Origin: an uncultured Oscillospiraceae bacterium
GTDB taxonomy: Bacteria; Bacillota_A; Clostridia; Oscillospirales; Oscillospiraceae
Length of the DNA stretch: 11,843 nt
Direction of reading: 5' to 3'
Assembly: GCA_900769845.1 (NCBI GenBank)
Contig: CAAGIF010000074.1
Span: 1-11,843 of the forward strand
Shown: positions 5,060 through 11,843 of the stretch, piece by piece
Layout: each line of letters starts with the position of its first letter
Position numbering within the stretch: the first letter of the stretch is position 1
Notes under the pieces: generated by a model
Told to the model about the DNA's origin: nothing
Seen by the model: only the letters and a program-made list of their open reading frames with translations
The model's database searches: none
Position numbers and translations under genes: made by a program

Positions 5060-7045
5060 ATGGCTATGAAAAAACAGGAACAATACGGAAATTCCAGCAT
5101 TTCCATGCTGAAAGGAGAGGAGCGGGTCCGCAAGCGCCCTGCGGTCATTTTCGGATCCGATGATCTGGAAGGCTGCAAGCATGCGGTTTTTGAGATCCTC
5201 TCCAATGCGATCGACGAGGCTCGGGAAGGCCACGGCGATACCATCATCGTCACCCGTTATGAGGACCTAAGTGTTGAGGTGGAGGACTTCGGACGGGGCT
5301 GTCCCGTGGACTACAACGAAAAGGAAAAGCGCTATAACTGGGAACTGGTTTTCTGCGAAATGTACGCCGGTGGCAAATACGGCGAAAACGGCGAAAACTA
5401 CGAGTACAGCCTGGGTCTGAACGGCTTGGGTTCCTGCGCCACCCAGTATGCCTCTGAGTTTTTTGACGCAACCATCCGCCGGGACGGCTTCCGCTATGAT
5501 CTGCATTTTGAAAAGGGCAGAAACAAGGGCGGATTGAAGAAAGAACCCACAGATCGGGGCCGTAAGACCGGCTCCTGCTTCCATTGGCGTCCCGACCGGC
5601 AGGTCTTCACGGATATCAATATCCCCGTGGAATACTACCGGGATGTGCTGCGCCGCCAGGCAGTTGTGAACAAGGGAATCACCTTCAAATTCCGCAACCA
5701 GGTGGGTAAGAAGTTTGAGGAAGAGGAATTCTGCTACGAAAACGGCATCAAGCAGTATATTGAGGAACTGGTGGGGGACAATGCCTTTACCATGCCGGTT
5801 TTCTGGGAGACGGAGCGCCGTGGACGGGATGCGGAAAACCGCCCGGAAATGAAGTTGAAGATCACGGTGTCCTTCTGCATGTCCAAGCAGGTCAGCCACA
5901 CAGAGTATTACCACAACTCCTCCTGGCTGGAGTACGGCGGTAGCCCCGACCGGGCAGTTCGTTCCGGTTTCACCTCAGCTTTCGACAAATACCTCCGGGA
6001 TACCAACAAATATACCAAGAACGAGAGCAAGATCATCTACCAGGATATTCAGGATTCTCTGGTATTGGTGACCAACTGCTTCTCCACCATCGGCTGCTTT
6101 GAAAACCAGACTAAGAAATCTGTCAACTCCAAGTTTACTCAGGAAGCCATGACCGCCTTCTTTAAAGAACAGCTGCAGGTCTGGTTCATTGAGAACAAGC
6201 AGGAGGCGGACCGGGCGGCGGAACAGATCCTTATCAACAAGCGGGCCCGGGAATCTGCGGAGAAGACAAAGAGCAATATTAAGAAAAATCTTTCTGCCAA
6301 GGTGGATATTGCCAACCGGGTGCAGAAGTTTGTGGATTGCCGCAGCAAGGATACTGCGGTCCGGGAGCTTTACATCGTGGAGGGTGACTCCGCATTGGGC
6401 AGCGTTAAGCTTTCCCGTGACGCGGAGTTCCAGGGTATTATGCCTGTTCGCGGTAAGATCCTGAACTGCCTGAAGGCGGATTACAACAAAATTTTCGCAT
6501 CCCCTATTATTACGGATCTGATGAAGGTGCTGGGCTGCGGCGTGGAGGTCCAGGAAAAAAAGGCCAAGGAGCTTTCTTCCTTTGACATCGACAACCTGCG
6601 GTGGAATAAAGTGGTCATCTGTACCGACGCGGACTATGACGGCTTCCAGATCCGGACACTGATCCTTACCATGATCTACCGGCTGTGTCCCACCCTGATC
6701 CGGGACGGCTATGTGTATATTGCAGAGTCCCCGCTGTTTGAGATCACCTATAAGGACAAGACCTGGTTTGCCTATACCGAGGGAGAAAAAACAAAAATCC
6801 TGAAGGAATTGGAAGGCAAGCATGTGAAGATCCAGCGCTCCAAGGGTCTCGGTGAGAACGATCCCGAAATGATGTGGATGACCACCATGAACCCCGGAAC
6901 CCGGCGGCTCATTAAAGTTATGCCCGAGGATGCGGAGCGGACTGCCCATTATTTTGATGTGCTGTTGGGTGACGCTCTGCAGGAGCGGAAGAATTTTATT
7001 GCGGAAAACGGCGCCAAGTATTTGGATTTGGCGGACATTTCCTAA
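5060..7045 (+). CDS. parE: divergent type IIA DNA topoisomerase, subunit B (ParE/GyrB-like)
   Basis: ATPase and TOPRIM subunit of a DNA gyrase/topoisomerase IV type enzyme, 661 residues. The GHKL ATPase domain starts at about 20: EILSNAIDE (Glu45, Asn49, Asp52) is the N-box. The next box reads DFGRGCPV at 76-83 (usual DNGRGIPV) and the glycine-rich lid reads GLNGLGS at 119-125 (usual GLHGVGA). QTK at 350-352 is the ATP-sensing loop. TOPRIM follows: EGDSALG at 441-447 (usual EGDSAGG) and TDADYDG at 522-528 (usual TDADVDG), with metal ligands Glu441, Asp523 and Asp525 kept, and KGLGE near 595 closes the domain. All catalytic acids are present, so it should be active. It lies 12 bases ahead of its partner subunit. 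The symbol is provisional: sequence alone does not separate ParE from GyrB for this divergent type. Confidence 0.9.
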   Translation: MAMKKQEQYGNSSISMLKGEERVRKRPAVIFGSDDLEGCKHAVFEILSNAIDEAREGHGDTIIVTRYEDLSVEVEDFGRGCPVDYNEKEKRYNWELVFCEMYAGGKYGENGENYEYSLGLNGLGSCATQYASEFFDATIRRDGFRYDLHFEKGRNKGGLKKEPTDRGRKTGSCFHWRPDRQVFTDINIPVEYYRDVLRRQAVVNKGITFKFRNQVGKKFEEEEFCYENGIKQYIEELVGDNAFTMPVFWETERRGRDAENRPEMKLKITVSFCMSKQVSHTEYYHNSSWLEYGGSPDRAVRSGFTSAFDKYLRDTNKYTKNESKIIYQDIQDSLVLVTNCFSTIGCFENQTKKSVNSKFTQEAMTAFFKEQLQVWFIENKQEADRAAEQILINKRARESAEKTKSNIKKNLSAKVDIANRVQKFVDCRSKDTAVRELYIVEGDSALGSVKLSRDAEFQGIMPVRGKILNCLKADYNKIFASPIITDLMKVLGCGVEVQEKKAKELSSFDIDNLRWNKVVICTDADYDGFQIRTLILTMIYRLCPTLIRDGYVYIAESPLFEITYKDKTWFAYTEGEKTKILKELEGKHVKIQRSKGLGENDPEMMWMTTMNPGTRRLIKVMPEDAERTAHYFDVLLGDALQERKNFIAENGAKYLDLADIS

Positions 7046-7057
7046 GAGAGGTTCACC

Positions 7058-9304
7058 ATGGCAAAAAAGAAACAAGAACCCGAAAAGAAGAAAAAAGTAA
7101 ATACCGACGGTATTATGGGGCTGGTTGGCAGCACCACCGAGCAGGCGATTTCCGAAACCCTGGAGCTGAACTACATGCCCTATGCCATGTCGGTTATCGT
7201 GTCCCGGGCCATTCCGGAGATCGACGGCTTTAAGCCCTCCCACCGGAAGCTGCTGTACACCATGTATAAAATGGGTCTGCTCTCCGGAGGCAGAACCAAG
7301 TCTGCCAACATCGTGGGTCAGACCATGCGGCTGAATCCCCACGGCGACGCGGCAATTTACGAAACCATGGTCCGTCTGGCCAAGGGAAATGAGACCCTGC
7401 TGCATCCCTTTGTGGATTCCAAGGGTAACTTTGGTAAGGTCTACTCCCGGGATATGGCCTATGCGGCATCCCGGTATACGGAAGCTAAGCTGGATGCTAT
7501 CTGCGCCGAACTGTTCCGGGACATCGATTCCGATACGGTGGATATGGTGGATAACTACGATGCCACCATGAAAGAGCCTGCCCTGCTGCCTACCACATTC
7601 CCCAATGTGCTGGTATCCGCAAACCAGGGCATCGCTGTTGGCATGGCGTCCAATATCTGCTCTTTCAATCTGAAAGAGGTTTGCGACACTGCCATTGCTC
7701 TGATGAAGAATCCTGACCATGACATCCTGGAGACCTTGCCCGGTCCGGATTTTTCTACCGGCGCGGAACTTCTGTTTGATGAGACCACCACCCGGGAAAT
7801 CTATTCCACCGGCCGGGGCAGTTTTAAGCTCCGGGCGAAATGGCGCTATGTGAAAGAGGGAAATCTCATTGAGATTACAGAAATTCCCTATTCCACCGCT
7901 ACGGAGATTATCATGGACAAGGTGGCGGAGCTGATCAAGGTTGGCAAGATCAAAGAGATCAGCGATATGCGTGATGAAACAGATCTTGGCGGTTTAAAGC
8001 TAACCATTGATCTGAAGCGTGGCGCGGAACCGGACAAGCTGATGCAAAAGCTCTACCGGCTGACTCCGCTGCAGGACAGCTTCCCCTGTAACTTCAATAT
8101 CCTCATCGCCGGTATGCCCCGGGTGATGGGCGTGGGGGAGATTCTGGAGGAGTGGACTGCCTGGCGTACGGACTGCGTTAAGCGGCGTATCTTCTTCCAA
8201 ATCCAGAAAAAGGAAGACCGGCTCCACCTGCTGAAAGGTCTGGAACGGATCCTGCTGGATATCGATAAGGCTATTCGGATCATTCGGGAAACGGAGCTGG
8301 AAAGCGAAGTGATTCCCAACCTGATGATCGGCTTTGGCATCGATGAGATCCAGGCGAATTTTGTTGCGGAGATCAAACTGCGTAACATCAACAAAGAGTA
8401 CATTCTCAAGCAGACCCGGGCCATTGACGACCTGGAACGGGAGATCGACGAGCTGCGGGACACCCTGAATTCTGCGCGCCGGCTGAAGAATGTGATCATC
8501 AAGGAGCTGGAGCAGGTTTCTGCCAAGTACGGCAAACCCCGGAAGACTCAGATCGTCTACGAGGTGGAAGAAGCCTCCCTGGAAGAGGAAGAAGAGCAGA
8601 TCCCGGATTATCCGGTGACCCTCTTCGTGTCCCAGGAGGGCTATCTGAAAAAGATCACCGCCCAATCCCTGCGGATGAGTGGCGAGCAGAAATTCAAAGA
8701 GGGCGACGGTTTGGCCTTCTCTGTGGAGACCAGCAACCGGGCGGAACTTCTGGTGTTCTCCGATAAGTTCCAGTGCTACAAGACCCGGCTGTCTGATTTT
8801 GAAGACTCCAAGGCATCTCTGCTGGGTGATTATCTGCCCCAGAAGCTGGGATTTGATCCCGGCGAAGCAGTGCAGCAGGTGATCCTGCCGGGAGATTATA
8901 AGGGCTTTGTGCTGTTCTTCTTTGAAAACGGCAAGGTGGCGAAGGTTCCCTTCAGTGCTTATGAGACAAAGACCAACCGGAAGAAGCTTACCGGCGCGTA
9001 CTGCGAGAAATCTCCCGTGAAGGCAATCATCGGCATGACCGCGGATGATCAGATCGCGGTGTACACTTCCGACAGCCGCTGCGGCATTTTCTCCACCGCT
9101 CAGCTGCTGCCCAAGACCACAAGAAACACCCAGGGGGTGTCGGTGATCACTCTGAAGAAAAAGGCAACCCTGGAATCTGCGGCAATTCTTGGGGAAAGCG
9201 GCATCGTAAATCAGAGCCGTTACCGCACCAAAACCATCCCCACAGCCGGAGCAATCTTGAAACCGGAGGATATGGGTCAAAAGCAGGAGAGCTTCGAAGT
9301 CTAA
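7058..9304 (+). CDS. parC: divergent type IIA DNA topoisomerase, subunit A (ParC/GyrA-like)
   Basis: DNA-cleaving subunit, 748 residues. A Lys-rich start (1-14) precedes the winged-helix cleavage domain, with HGD at 95-97 and the catalytic Tyr140 in AASRYTEAK next to Arg139. A tower domain and a coiled coil at about 440-490 follow. After an acidic linker (507-515, seven of nine residues Glu) a reduced C-terminal beta-pinwheel (about 518-715) shows four or five blade-like repeats such as LFVSQEGYLKKI and VLFFFENGKVAKV. The GyrA-box QRRGGKG is not seen, which favours a topoisomerase IV-like decatenase over a gyrase (inference). At the quinolone-contact positions equivalent to GyrA Ser83 and Asp87 it has Ala98 and Glu102. 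AGAGG lies six bases before the ATG. The symbol is provisional. Confidence 0.9.
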   Translation: MAKKKQEPEKKKKVNTDGIMGLVGSTTEQAISETLELNYMPYAMSVIVSRAIPEIDGFKPSHRKLLYTMYKMGLLSGGRTKSANIVGQTMRLNPHGDAAIYETMVRLAKGNETLLHPFVDSKGNFGKVYSRDMAYAASRYTEAKLDAICAELFRDIDSDTVDMVDNYDATMKEPALLPTTFPNVLVSANQGIAVGMASNICSFNLKEVCDTAIALMKNPDHDILETLPGPDFSTGAELLFDETTTREIYSTGRGSFKLRAKWRYVKEGNLIEITEIPYSTATEIIMDKVAELIKVGKIKEISDMRDETDLGGLKLTIDLKRGAEPDKLMQKLYRLTPLQDSFPCNFNILIAGMPRVMGVGEILEEWTAWRTDCVKRRIFFQIQKKEDRLHLLKGLERILLDIDKAIRIIRETELESEVIPNLMIGFGIDEIQANFVAEIKLRNINKEYILKQTRAIDDLEREIDELRDTLNSARRLKNVIIKELEQVSAKYGKPRKTQIVYEVEEASLEEEEEQIPDYPVTLFVSQEGYLKKITAQSLRMSGEQKFKEGDGLAFSVETSNRAELLVFSDKFQCYKTRLSDFEDSKASLLGDYLPQKLGFDPGEAVQQVILPGDYKGFVLFFFENGKVAKVPFSAYETKTNRKKLTGAYCEKSPVKAIIGMTADDQIAVYTSDSRCGIFSTAQLLPKTTRNTQGVSVITLKKKATLESAAILGESGIVNQSRYRTKTIPTAGAILKPEDMGQKQESFEV

Positions 9305-9325
9305 CGATAAGACCGGAGGGTTATT

Positions 9326-10189
9326 ATGCAAAAGATTTGGGAAATGTGCAAATGGGTTGTTGCTACCATTGTGGGAAGCGCAATCTTCGCTCTGGGATTT
9401 GCATTGTTTTTGCAGCCCAATGACATGAATGCCGGCGGTATTTCCGGTCTGGCAATGATCATTGTGGAGATATTTGGAATCGGCTCCGTGGGTCTGTTTT
9501 CGATTCTTATCAATCTTCCGCTGTTTCTCCTTGGCGGATTAAAAATTGGCAGACGGTTCTTTGCGGGTTCTCTGCTGGGCATGGTGCTTAGCTCGGTGCT
9601 TATCGATACCTTTGCACAAGTGGCCTTTATTGTGGTGGATCCATTGATTGGCGCGCTGTACGGCGGAGTGCTGTGCGGCTTGGGTCTGGGAATGGTGTTT
9701 ATTTGCGGAACTTCCACCGGCGGTTCGGATATTTTGGTTCGGCTGCTGAAGCTCCGTTATCGGAACGTGCCCATCGGTCAGATTTCCATGTACTTTGACC
9801 TGTTCGTGGTCTTGCTGACCGGTCTTGTATTCGGTGATATTGCCAAAGCTTTGTATACCGGCATCGCCGTCTTTGTTACCGGCCAGGTGCTGGATGCGGT
9901 GGTTTACCGCTTTGACTACTCCAAGGTTGCCCTGATCATCACATCCAAGCATGAAGAGGTTGCTCACGCCATCGACATAAAACTGGAACGGGGCGCAACA
10001 TACCTGCATGCTGAGGGCAGCTACAGCCACAAGGAAATGAAGGTGGTTCTCGCCGCTGTGAAAAAGCAGCAGGTGGCAGAACTGAAGGAATTGATTATGG
10101 AAATCGATCCCGCTGCTTTTGTAATTGTGCAGGAGGCCCACCAGGTGCTTGGTGACGGCTTCTCCCGGTATACCAAGGACTCCCTGTAA
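9326..10189 (+). CDS. YitT-family integral membrane protein
   Basis: A 287-residue member of the YitT family, whose function is poorly defined. About five to six hydrophobic helices span residues 10-190 (near 10-30, 52-72, 78-100, 106-128, 155-170 and 172-190). The family-typical motifs NAGGISG (35-41) and STGGSDIL (130-137) sit at helix ends. A cytoplasmic C-terminal DUF2179 domain covers about 200-279, ending in the usual GDGF. GGAGGG lies six bases before the ATG. The 21-base gap from the topoisomerase A subunit and the absence of a terminator suggest cotranscription, though nothing ties its role to DNA topology. Confidence 0.93.
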   Translation: MQKIWEMCKWVVATIVGSAIFALGFALFLQPNDMNAGGISGLAMIIVEIFGIGSVGLFSILINLPLFLLGGLKIGRRFFAGSLLGMVLSSVLIDTFAQVAFIVVDPLIGALYGGVLCGLGLGMVFICGTSTGGSDILVRLLKLRYRNVPIGQISMYFDLFVVLLTGLVFGDIAKALYTGIAVFVTGQVLDAVVYRFDYSKVALIITSKHEEVAHAIDIKLERGATYLHAEGSYSHKEMKVVLAAVKKQQVAELKELIMEIDPAAFVIVQEAHQVLGDGFSRYTKDSL

Positions 10190-10202
10190 AGGAGGAGATG
10201 CT

Positions 10203-11300
10203 ATGAAACGGCGGATCTTATGTCTGGCAACGGCAGTCATTCTGCTGCTGGCAGGCTGCAGCTGGATGGACGGCAGCTATGTTTCTGTTACTCCCCACCA
10301 GGCGCAGATGTCGGGGAATCAATCGGACCGTATTTCCGCGTCCAATTACCTGCAGCTGCGTAATGCCCTGGTCGCGCTGATCCAGACGGGAACAGAAAGC
10401 GCGGTGATTCATGTGGCGGAGTATGATCAGGACCTGATCAGCAACGCCATGGAGTCTGCGGTCGATTATATCTGCCATACCCATCCTCTGGGTGCTTATG
10501 CCGTGGAGTCGTTGGATTATGAGATCGGCTCTGCCGGCGGTCAGCCAGCGGTATCTATCGAGATATCCTATATTCACGGGAGATCGGAAATCCGAAAGAT
10601 ACAGCAGGTTTCCGACATGGATGCCGTGGAGGCGGCGATTGCCAAGGCGCTGCAGCAGTGCGACGAGGGTATCGTCCTGCAGGTCAGACAGTATACCCGC
10701 AGAGATCTTGTGCAGTATGTGGAGGATTTTGCAGAAGAGAATCCTAATCTGATCATGGAGACTCCGCAGGTTGCCGTGGGACTGTATCCGGAATCGGGAT
10801 CCAACCGGATTCTGGAGATCAAATTCACCTATGAAACCAGCAGAGATTCCCTGCGCTCCATGCAGTACGAGGTTGCCCGCGTGTTTGCCTCTGCGTCTTT
10901 GTACATAAATCAAAATGATCCCCAGATCCAGAAATACACCCAACTTTACAATTTTTTAATGGAGCGTTTTGACTATCAGTTTCAGACTTCCATTACACCG
11001 TCCTACAGCCTGCTCAATCATGGTGTTGGCGACGCAAAGGCATTTGCAGAAGTATATTCTGCTATGTGCCGACAGGCTGGGCTGGATTGCCGGGTCATAT
11101 CCGGCACCCGTTCCGGTGAGGCCTGGTACTGGAATCTGATCTGTGACGAGGGGGTCTATTACCATGTGGATCTGCTGCAAAGCTATCAATCCGGTAGATT
11201 TACCAGACTCATGGATTGGGATATGCAGAATTATGTCTGGGACTATTCCGCTTATCCCCAGGCCATAATTATCACGGAAGAACCCGTACCAACAGAATAA
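10203..11300 (+). CDS. lipoprotein with degenerate transglutaminase-like domain
   Basis: A 365-residue exported lipoprotein. The start at 10203 is chosen because AAGGAGG lies upstream at a good distance and because it opens a lipoprotein signal: KRR, a hydrophobic core, and lipobox LAGC with acylated Cys19. An in-frame ATG 78 bases earlier would fall inside the preceding gene. Residues 40-240 hold two similar alpha/beta segments without a family I recognise. Residues about 245-355 resemble a transglutaminase/protease-like fold: GVGDAKAFAEVY where active members have G-x-G-x-C-x-G-Y-A, then SGEAWYWN where they have HAWN, then YYHVDLL with the usual Asp. The Cys position is Ala278 and the His position Glu306, so it is predicted to be catalytically inactive, perhaps a binding domain. 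It is last in the operon, 13 bases after the YitT gene. Confidence 0.85.
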   Translation: MKRRILCLATAVILLLAGCSWMDGSYVSVTPHQAQMSGNQSDRISASNYLQLRNALVALIQTGTESAVIHVAEYDQDLISNAMESAVDYICHTHPLGAYAVESLDYEIGSAGGQPAVSIEISYIHGRSEIRKIQQVSDMDAVEAAIAKALQQCDEGIVLQVRQYTRRDLVQYVEDFAEENPNLIMETPQVAVGLYPESGSNRILEIKFTYETSRDSLRSMQYEVARVFASASLYINQNDPQIQKYTQLYNFLMERFDYQFQTSITPSYSLLNHGVGDAKAFAEVYSAMCRQAGLDCRVISGTRSGEAWYWNLICDEGVYYHVDLLQSYQSGRFTRLMDWDMQNYVWDYSAYPQAIIITEEPVPTE

Positions 11301-11307
11301 AGTGATG

Positions 11308-11340
11308 ACCCGGGCCGGTTTGATCCAGCCCGGGTATTTT
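11308..11340 (+). terminator. intrinsic terminator of the topoisomerase operon
   Basis: ACCCGGGC (11308-11315) pairs with GCCCGGGT (11328-11335), followed by ATTTT, seven bases after the lipoprotein stop codon. It faces the convergent minus-strand terminator at 11355-11386. Confidence 0.8.
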
Positions 11341-11354
11341 GATGCACTATGAGA

Positions 11355-11386
11355 AAACACCAATACCCGGTTGGGTATTGGTGTTT
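11355..11386 (-). terminator. distal terminator of the tRNA-Ser repeat array
   Basis: A perfect 14 bp stem (11355-11368 with 11373-11386) with a four-base loop. In minus sense it starts three bases beyond the most distal tRNA-Ser tail copy (CCA at 11389-11391) and ends in GTTTTCTC. Its stem sequence differs from the two other terminators of the array and may be the original tRNA-Ser terminator (inference). Confidence 0.75.
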
Positions 11387-11388
11387 CA

Positions 11389-11548
11389 TGGCGGAGTGAG
11401 AGGGATTTGATTGCCATTCTGCGGTGCAGAATGTATGGTGTCGTTCCCGTCGAGCCGGGAACGAGCAACCGTCCCCCGGACGGTTGCATTTAATGGGTTC
11501 AAATCCCCTGTTATATGAAAAAACCACACTCCGAAAGGGTGTGGTTTT
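11389..11548 (-). repeat. tRNA-Ser-associated structured repeat, distal copy
   Basis: A 160-base unit. It begins (plus coordinates) with a copy of the tRNA-Ser 3' end including CCA (11389-11410). GGGATTTGA (11402-11410) pairs with TCAAATCCC (11499-11507), enclosing three hairpins: 11415-11422 with 11426-11433 (8 bp), 11441-11449 with 11456-11464 (9 bp) and 11465-11474 with 11478-11487 (10 bp), all perfect. Bases 11495-11507 are the exact T-arm/T-loop sequence of tRNA-Ser in the opposite orientation. Then come CTGTTATATG and a terminator hairpin. Its core is nearly identical to the proximal copy, differing at two positions between the tail copy and TTATATG. No coding potential is apparent. Confidence 0.9.
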
Positions 11549-11549
11549 T
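11519..11549 (-). terminator. middle terminator of the tRNA-Ser repeat array
   Basis: A hairpin with arms AAAAACCACAC and GTGTGGTTTTT plus inner pairs. In minus sense it abuts the tail copy of the proximal repeat unit and is followed by TTTTTTC. It resembles the proximal terminator (shared CCACAC/GTGTGG) but differs in loop and flanking pairs. Confidence 0.75.
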
Positions 11550-11709
11550 GGCGGAGTGAGAGGGATTTGATTGCCATTCTGCGGTGCAGAATGTAAGGTG
11601 TCGTTCCCGTCGAGCCGGGAACGAGCAACCGTCCCCCGGACGGTTGCATTTAATGGGTTCAAATCCCTTGTTATATGAAAATAACCACACCCCGGAAGGG
11701 TGTGGTTAT
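11549..11709 (-). repeat. tRNA-Ser-associated structured repeat, proximal copy
   Basis: The second tandem unit (161 bases) directly behind tRNA-Ser in minus sense. It repeats the tRNA-Ser tail with CCA (11549-11570), the closing inverted repeat (11562-11570 with 11659-11667), and hairpins at 11575-11593, 11601-11624 and 11625-11647. The hairpins are identical to those of the distal copy. The near identity points to recent tandem duplication or ongoing homogenisation, while the terminator within each unit has already diverged. Confidence 0.9.
11681..11709 (-). terminator. intrinsic terminator of tRNA-Ser
   Basis: A perfect 12-13 bp stem, ATAACCACACCC (11681-11692) with GGGTGTGGTTAT (11698-11709), loop five bases, followed in minus sense by TTTTC. 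It touches the encoded CCA of tRNA-Ser. Normal transcripts should stop here, before the repeat units. Confidence 0.8.
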
Positions 11710-11801
11710 TGGCGGAGTGAGAGGGATTTGAACCCTCGCGCGCTTTTTAGACGCCTACTCCCTTAGCAGGGGAGCCCCTTCGGCCACTTGGGTATCACTC
11801 C
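11710..11801 (-). tRNA. tRNA-Ser (anticodon GCT)
   Basis: A minus-strand class II tRNA of 92 bases with encoded CCA (11710-11712). The acceptor stem GGAGTGA/TCACTCC is perfect and the discriminator is G, as expected for serine. The anticodon stem CTCCC/GGGAG encloses CTGCTAA, giving anticodon GCT for AGC/AGU codons. A long variable arm is present (TAGGCGTC...GCGCGC region). The T-arm is GAGGG-TTCAAAT-CCCTC, and its sequence is copied in both orientations in the two repeat units behind it. Confidence 0.96.
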
Positions 11802-11830
11802 GAATAAAATGTCTGTTTGGTTACCAGGGT

Positions 11831-11836
11831 ATTCTA
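11831..11836 (-). promoter_or_regulatory. possible extended -10 box for tRNA-Ser
   Basis: The minus strand reads TGCTAGAAT, an extended -10 element (TG-n-TAGAAT), 29 bases before the mature tRNA 5' end. A -35 box would lie beyond the window edge, so this cannot be confirmed here. Confidence 0.4.
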
Positions 11837-11843
11837 GCACAAG

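Noticed and set aside
5975..7720. A 581-codon minus-strand reading frame opposite the topoisomerase genes
   Set aside because: It is a shadow of two clearly recognisable plus-strand genes, its product shows no family features, and it crosses the boundary between them.
8000..9331. A 443-codon minus-strand reading frame opposite the topoisomerase A subunit
   Set aside because: Antisense shadow of a well-supported gene with good codon periodicity. No supporting start signal is seen.
11252..11662. Reading frames of 87-177 codons on the minus strand across the tRNA-Ser repeats
   Set aside because: The predicted peptides are duplicated because the repeat itself is duplicated. They start inside hairpins and show no domain or ribosome binding site.
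11389..11709. CRISPR-like array
   Set aside because: There are only two units, each 160 bases and almost entirely conserved, with no short-repeat/unique-spacer alternation and no cas genes.

Overview
The window looks like chromosome of a Bacillota/Clostridia bacterium, plausibly from the Oscillospirales (inference). Supporting signs are strong AGGAGG-type ribosome binding sites, near-consensus sigma-A promoters (one is TTGACA-N17-TATAAT), tRNA genes with encoded CCA, a clostridial-style MutY, a YitT-family membrane protein and a divergent second-type topoisomerase II pair. Nothing suggests a prophage or a large mobile island.

Layout. Positions 1-567 hold two minus-strand tRNA genes, tRNA-Thr(CGT) and tRNA-Arg(ACG), each with a promoter. 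Structured repeat DNA fills the space between them. Positions 604-2154 (minus) encode a secreted, membrane-anchored PIG-L/LmbE-type deacetylase, transcribed divergently from a plus-strand operon at 2270-4915: mutY, a PHP-family histidinol-phosphatase-like gene and an alpha/beta hydrolase, closed by a terminator at 4941-4969. A second plus-strand operon at 5060-11300 starts from a consensus promoter. It encodes a divergent type IIA topoisomerase (B then A subunit), a YitT-family membrane protein and a lipoprotein with a degenerate transglutaminase-like domain, and ends in a terminator at 11308-11340. Positions 11355-11843 return to the minus strand with tRNA-Ser(GCT) and two tandem repeat units behind it.

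The most unusual content is a small repeat family next to the tRNA genes. Behind tRNA-Ser (two copies, 160-161 bp period) and behind tRNA-Arg (one copy, 184 bp) lies the same architecture. In tRNA sense it has an inverted copy of the neighbouring tRNA's own T-arm, then three consecutive hairpins, then a re-created tRNA 3' tail ending in CCA, then a new intrinsic terminator. The Ser and Arg copies have different stem sequences that keep pairing, while linkers and loops are conserved. The closing inverted repeat is customised to the adjacent tRNA (GGGATTTGA for Ser, GGGACTCG for Arg). A degraded third type lies at 163-197. I do not recognise this as a described family. It could be a structured RNA, a non-autonomous mobile element using the tRNA T-arm as attachment site, or both.

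Functionally, the two operons cover DNA repair (MutY), a phosphoesterase, DNA topology, and envelope proteins. No further pathway linking them can be read from the sequence.
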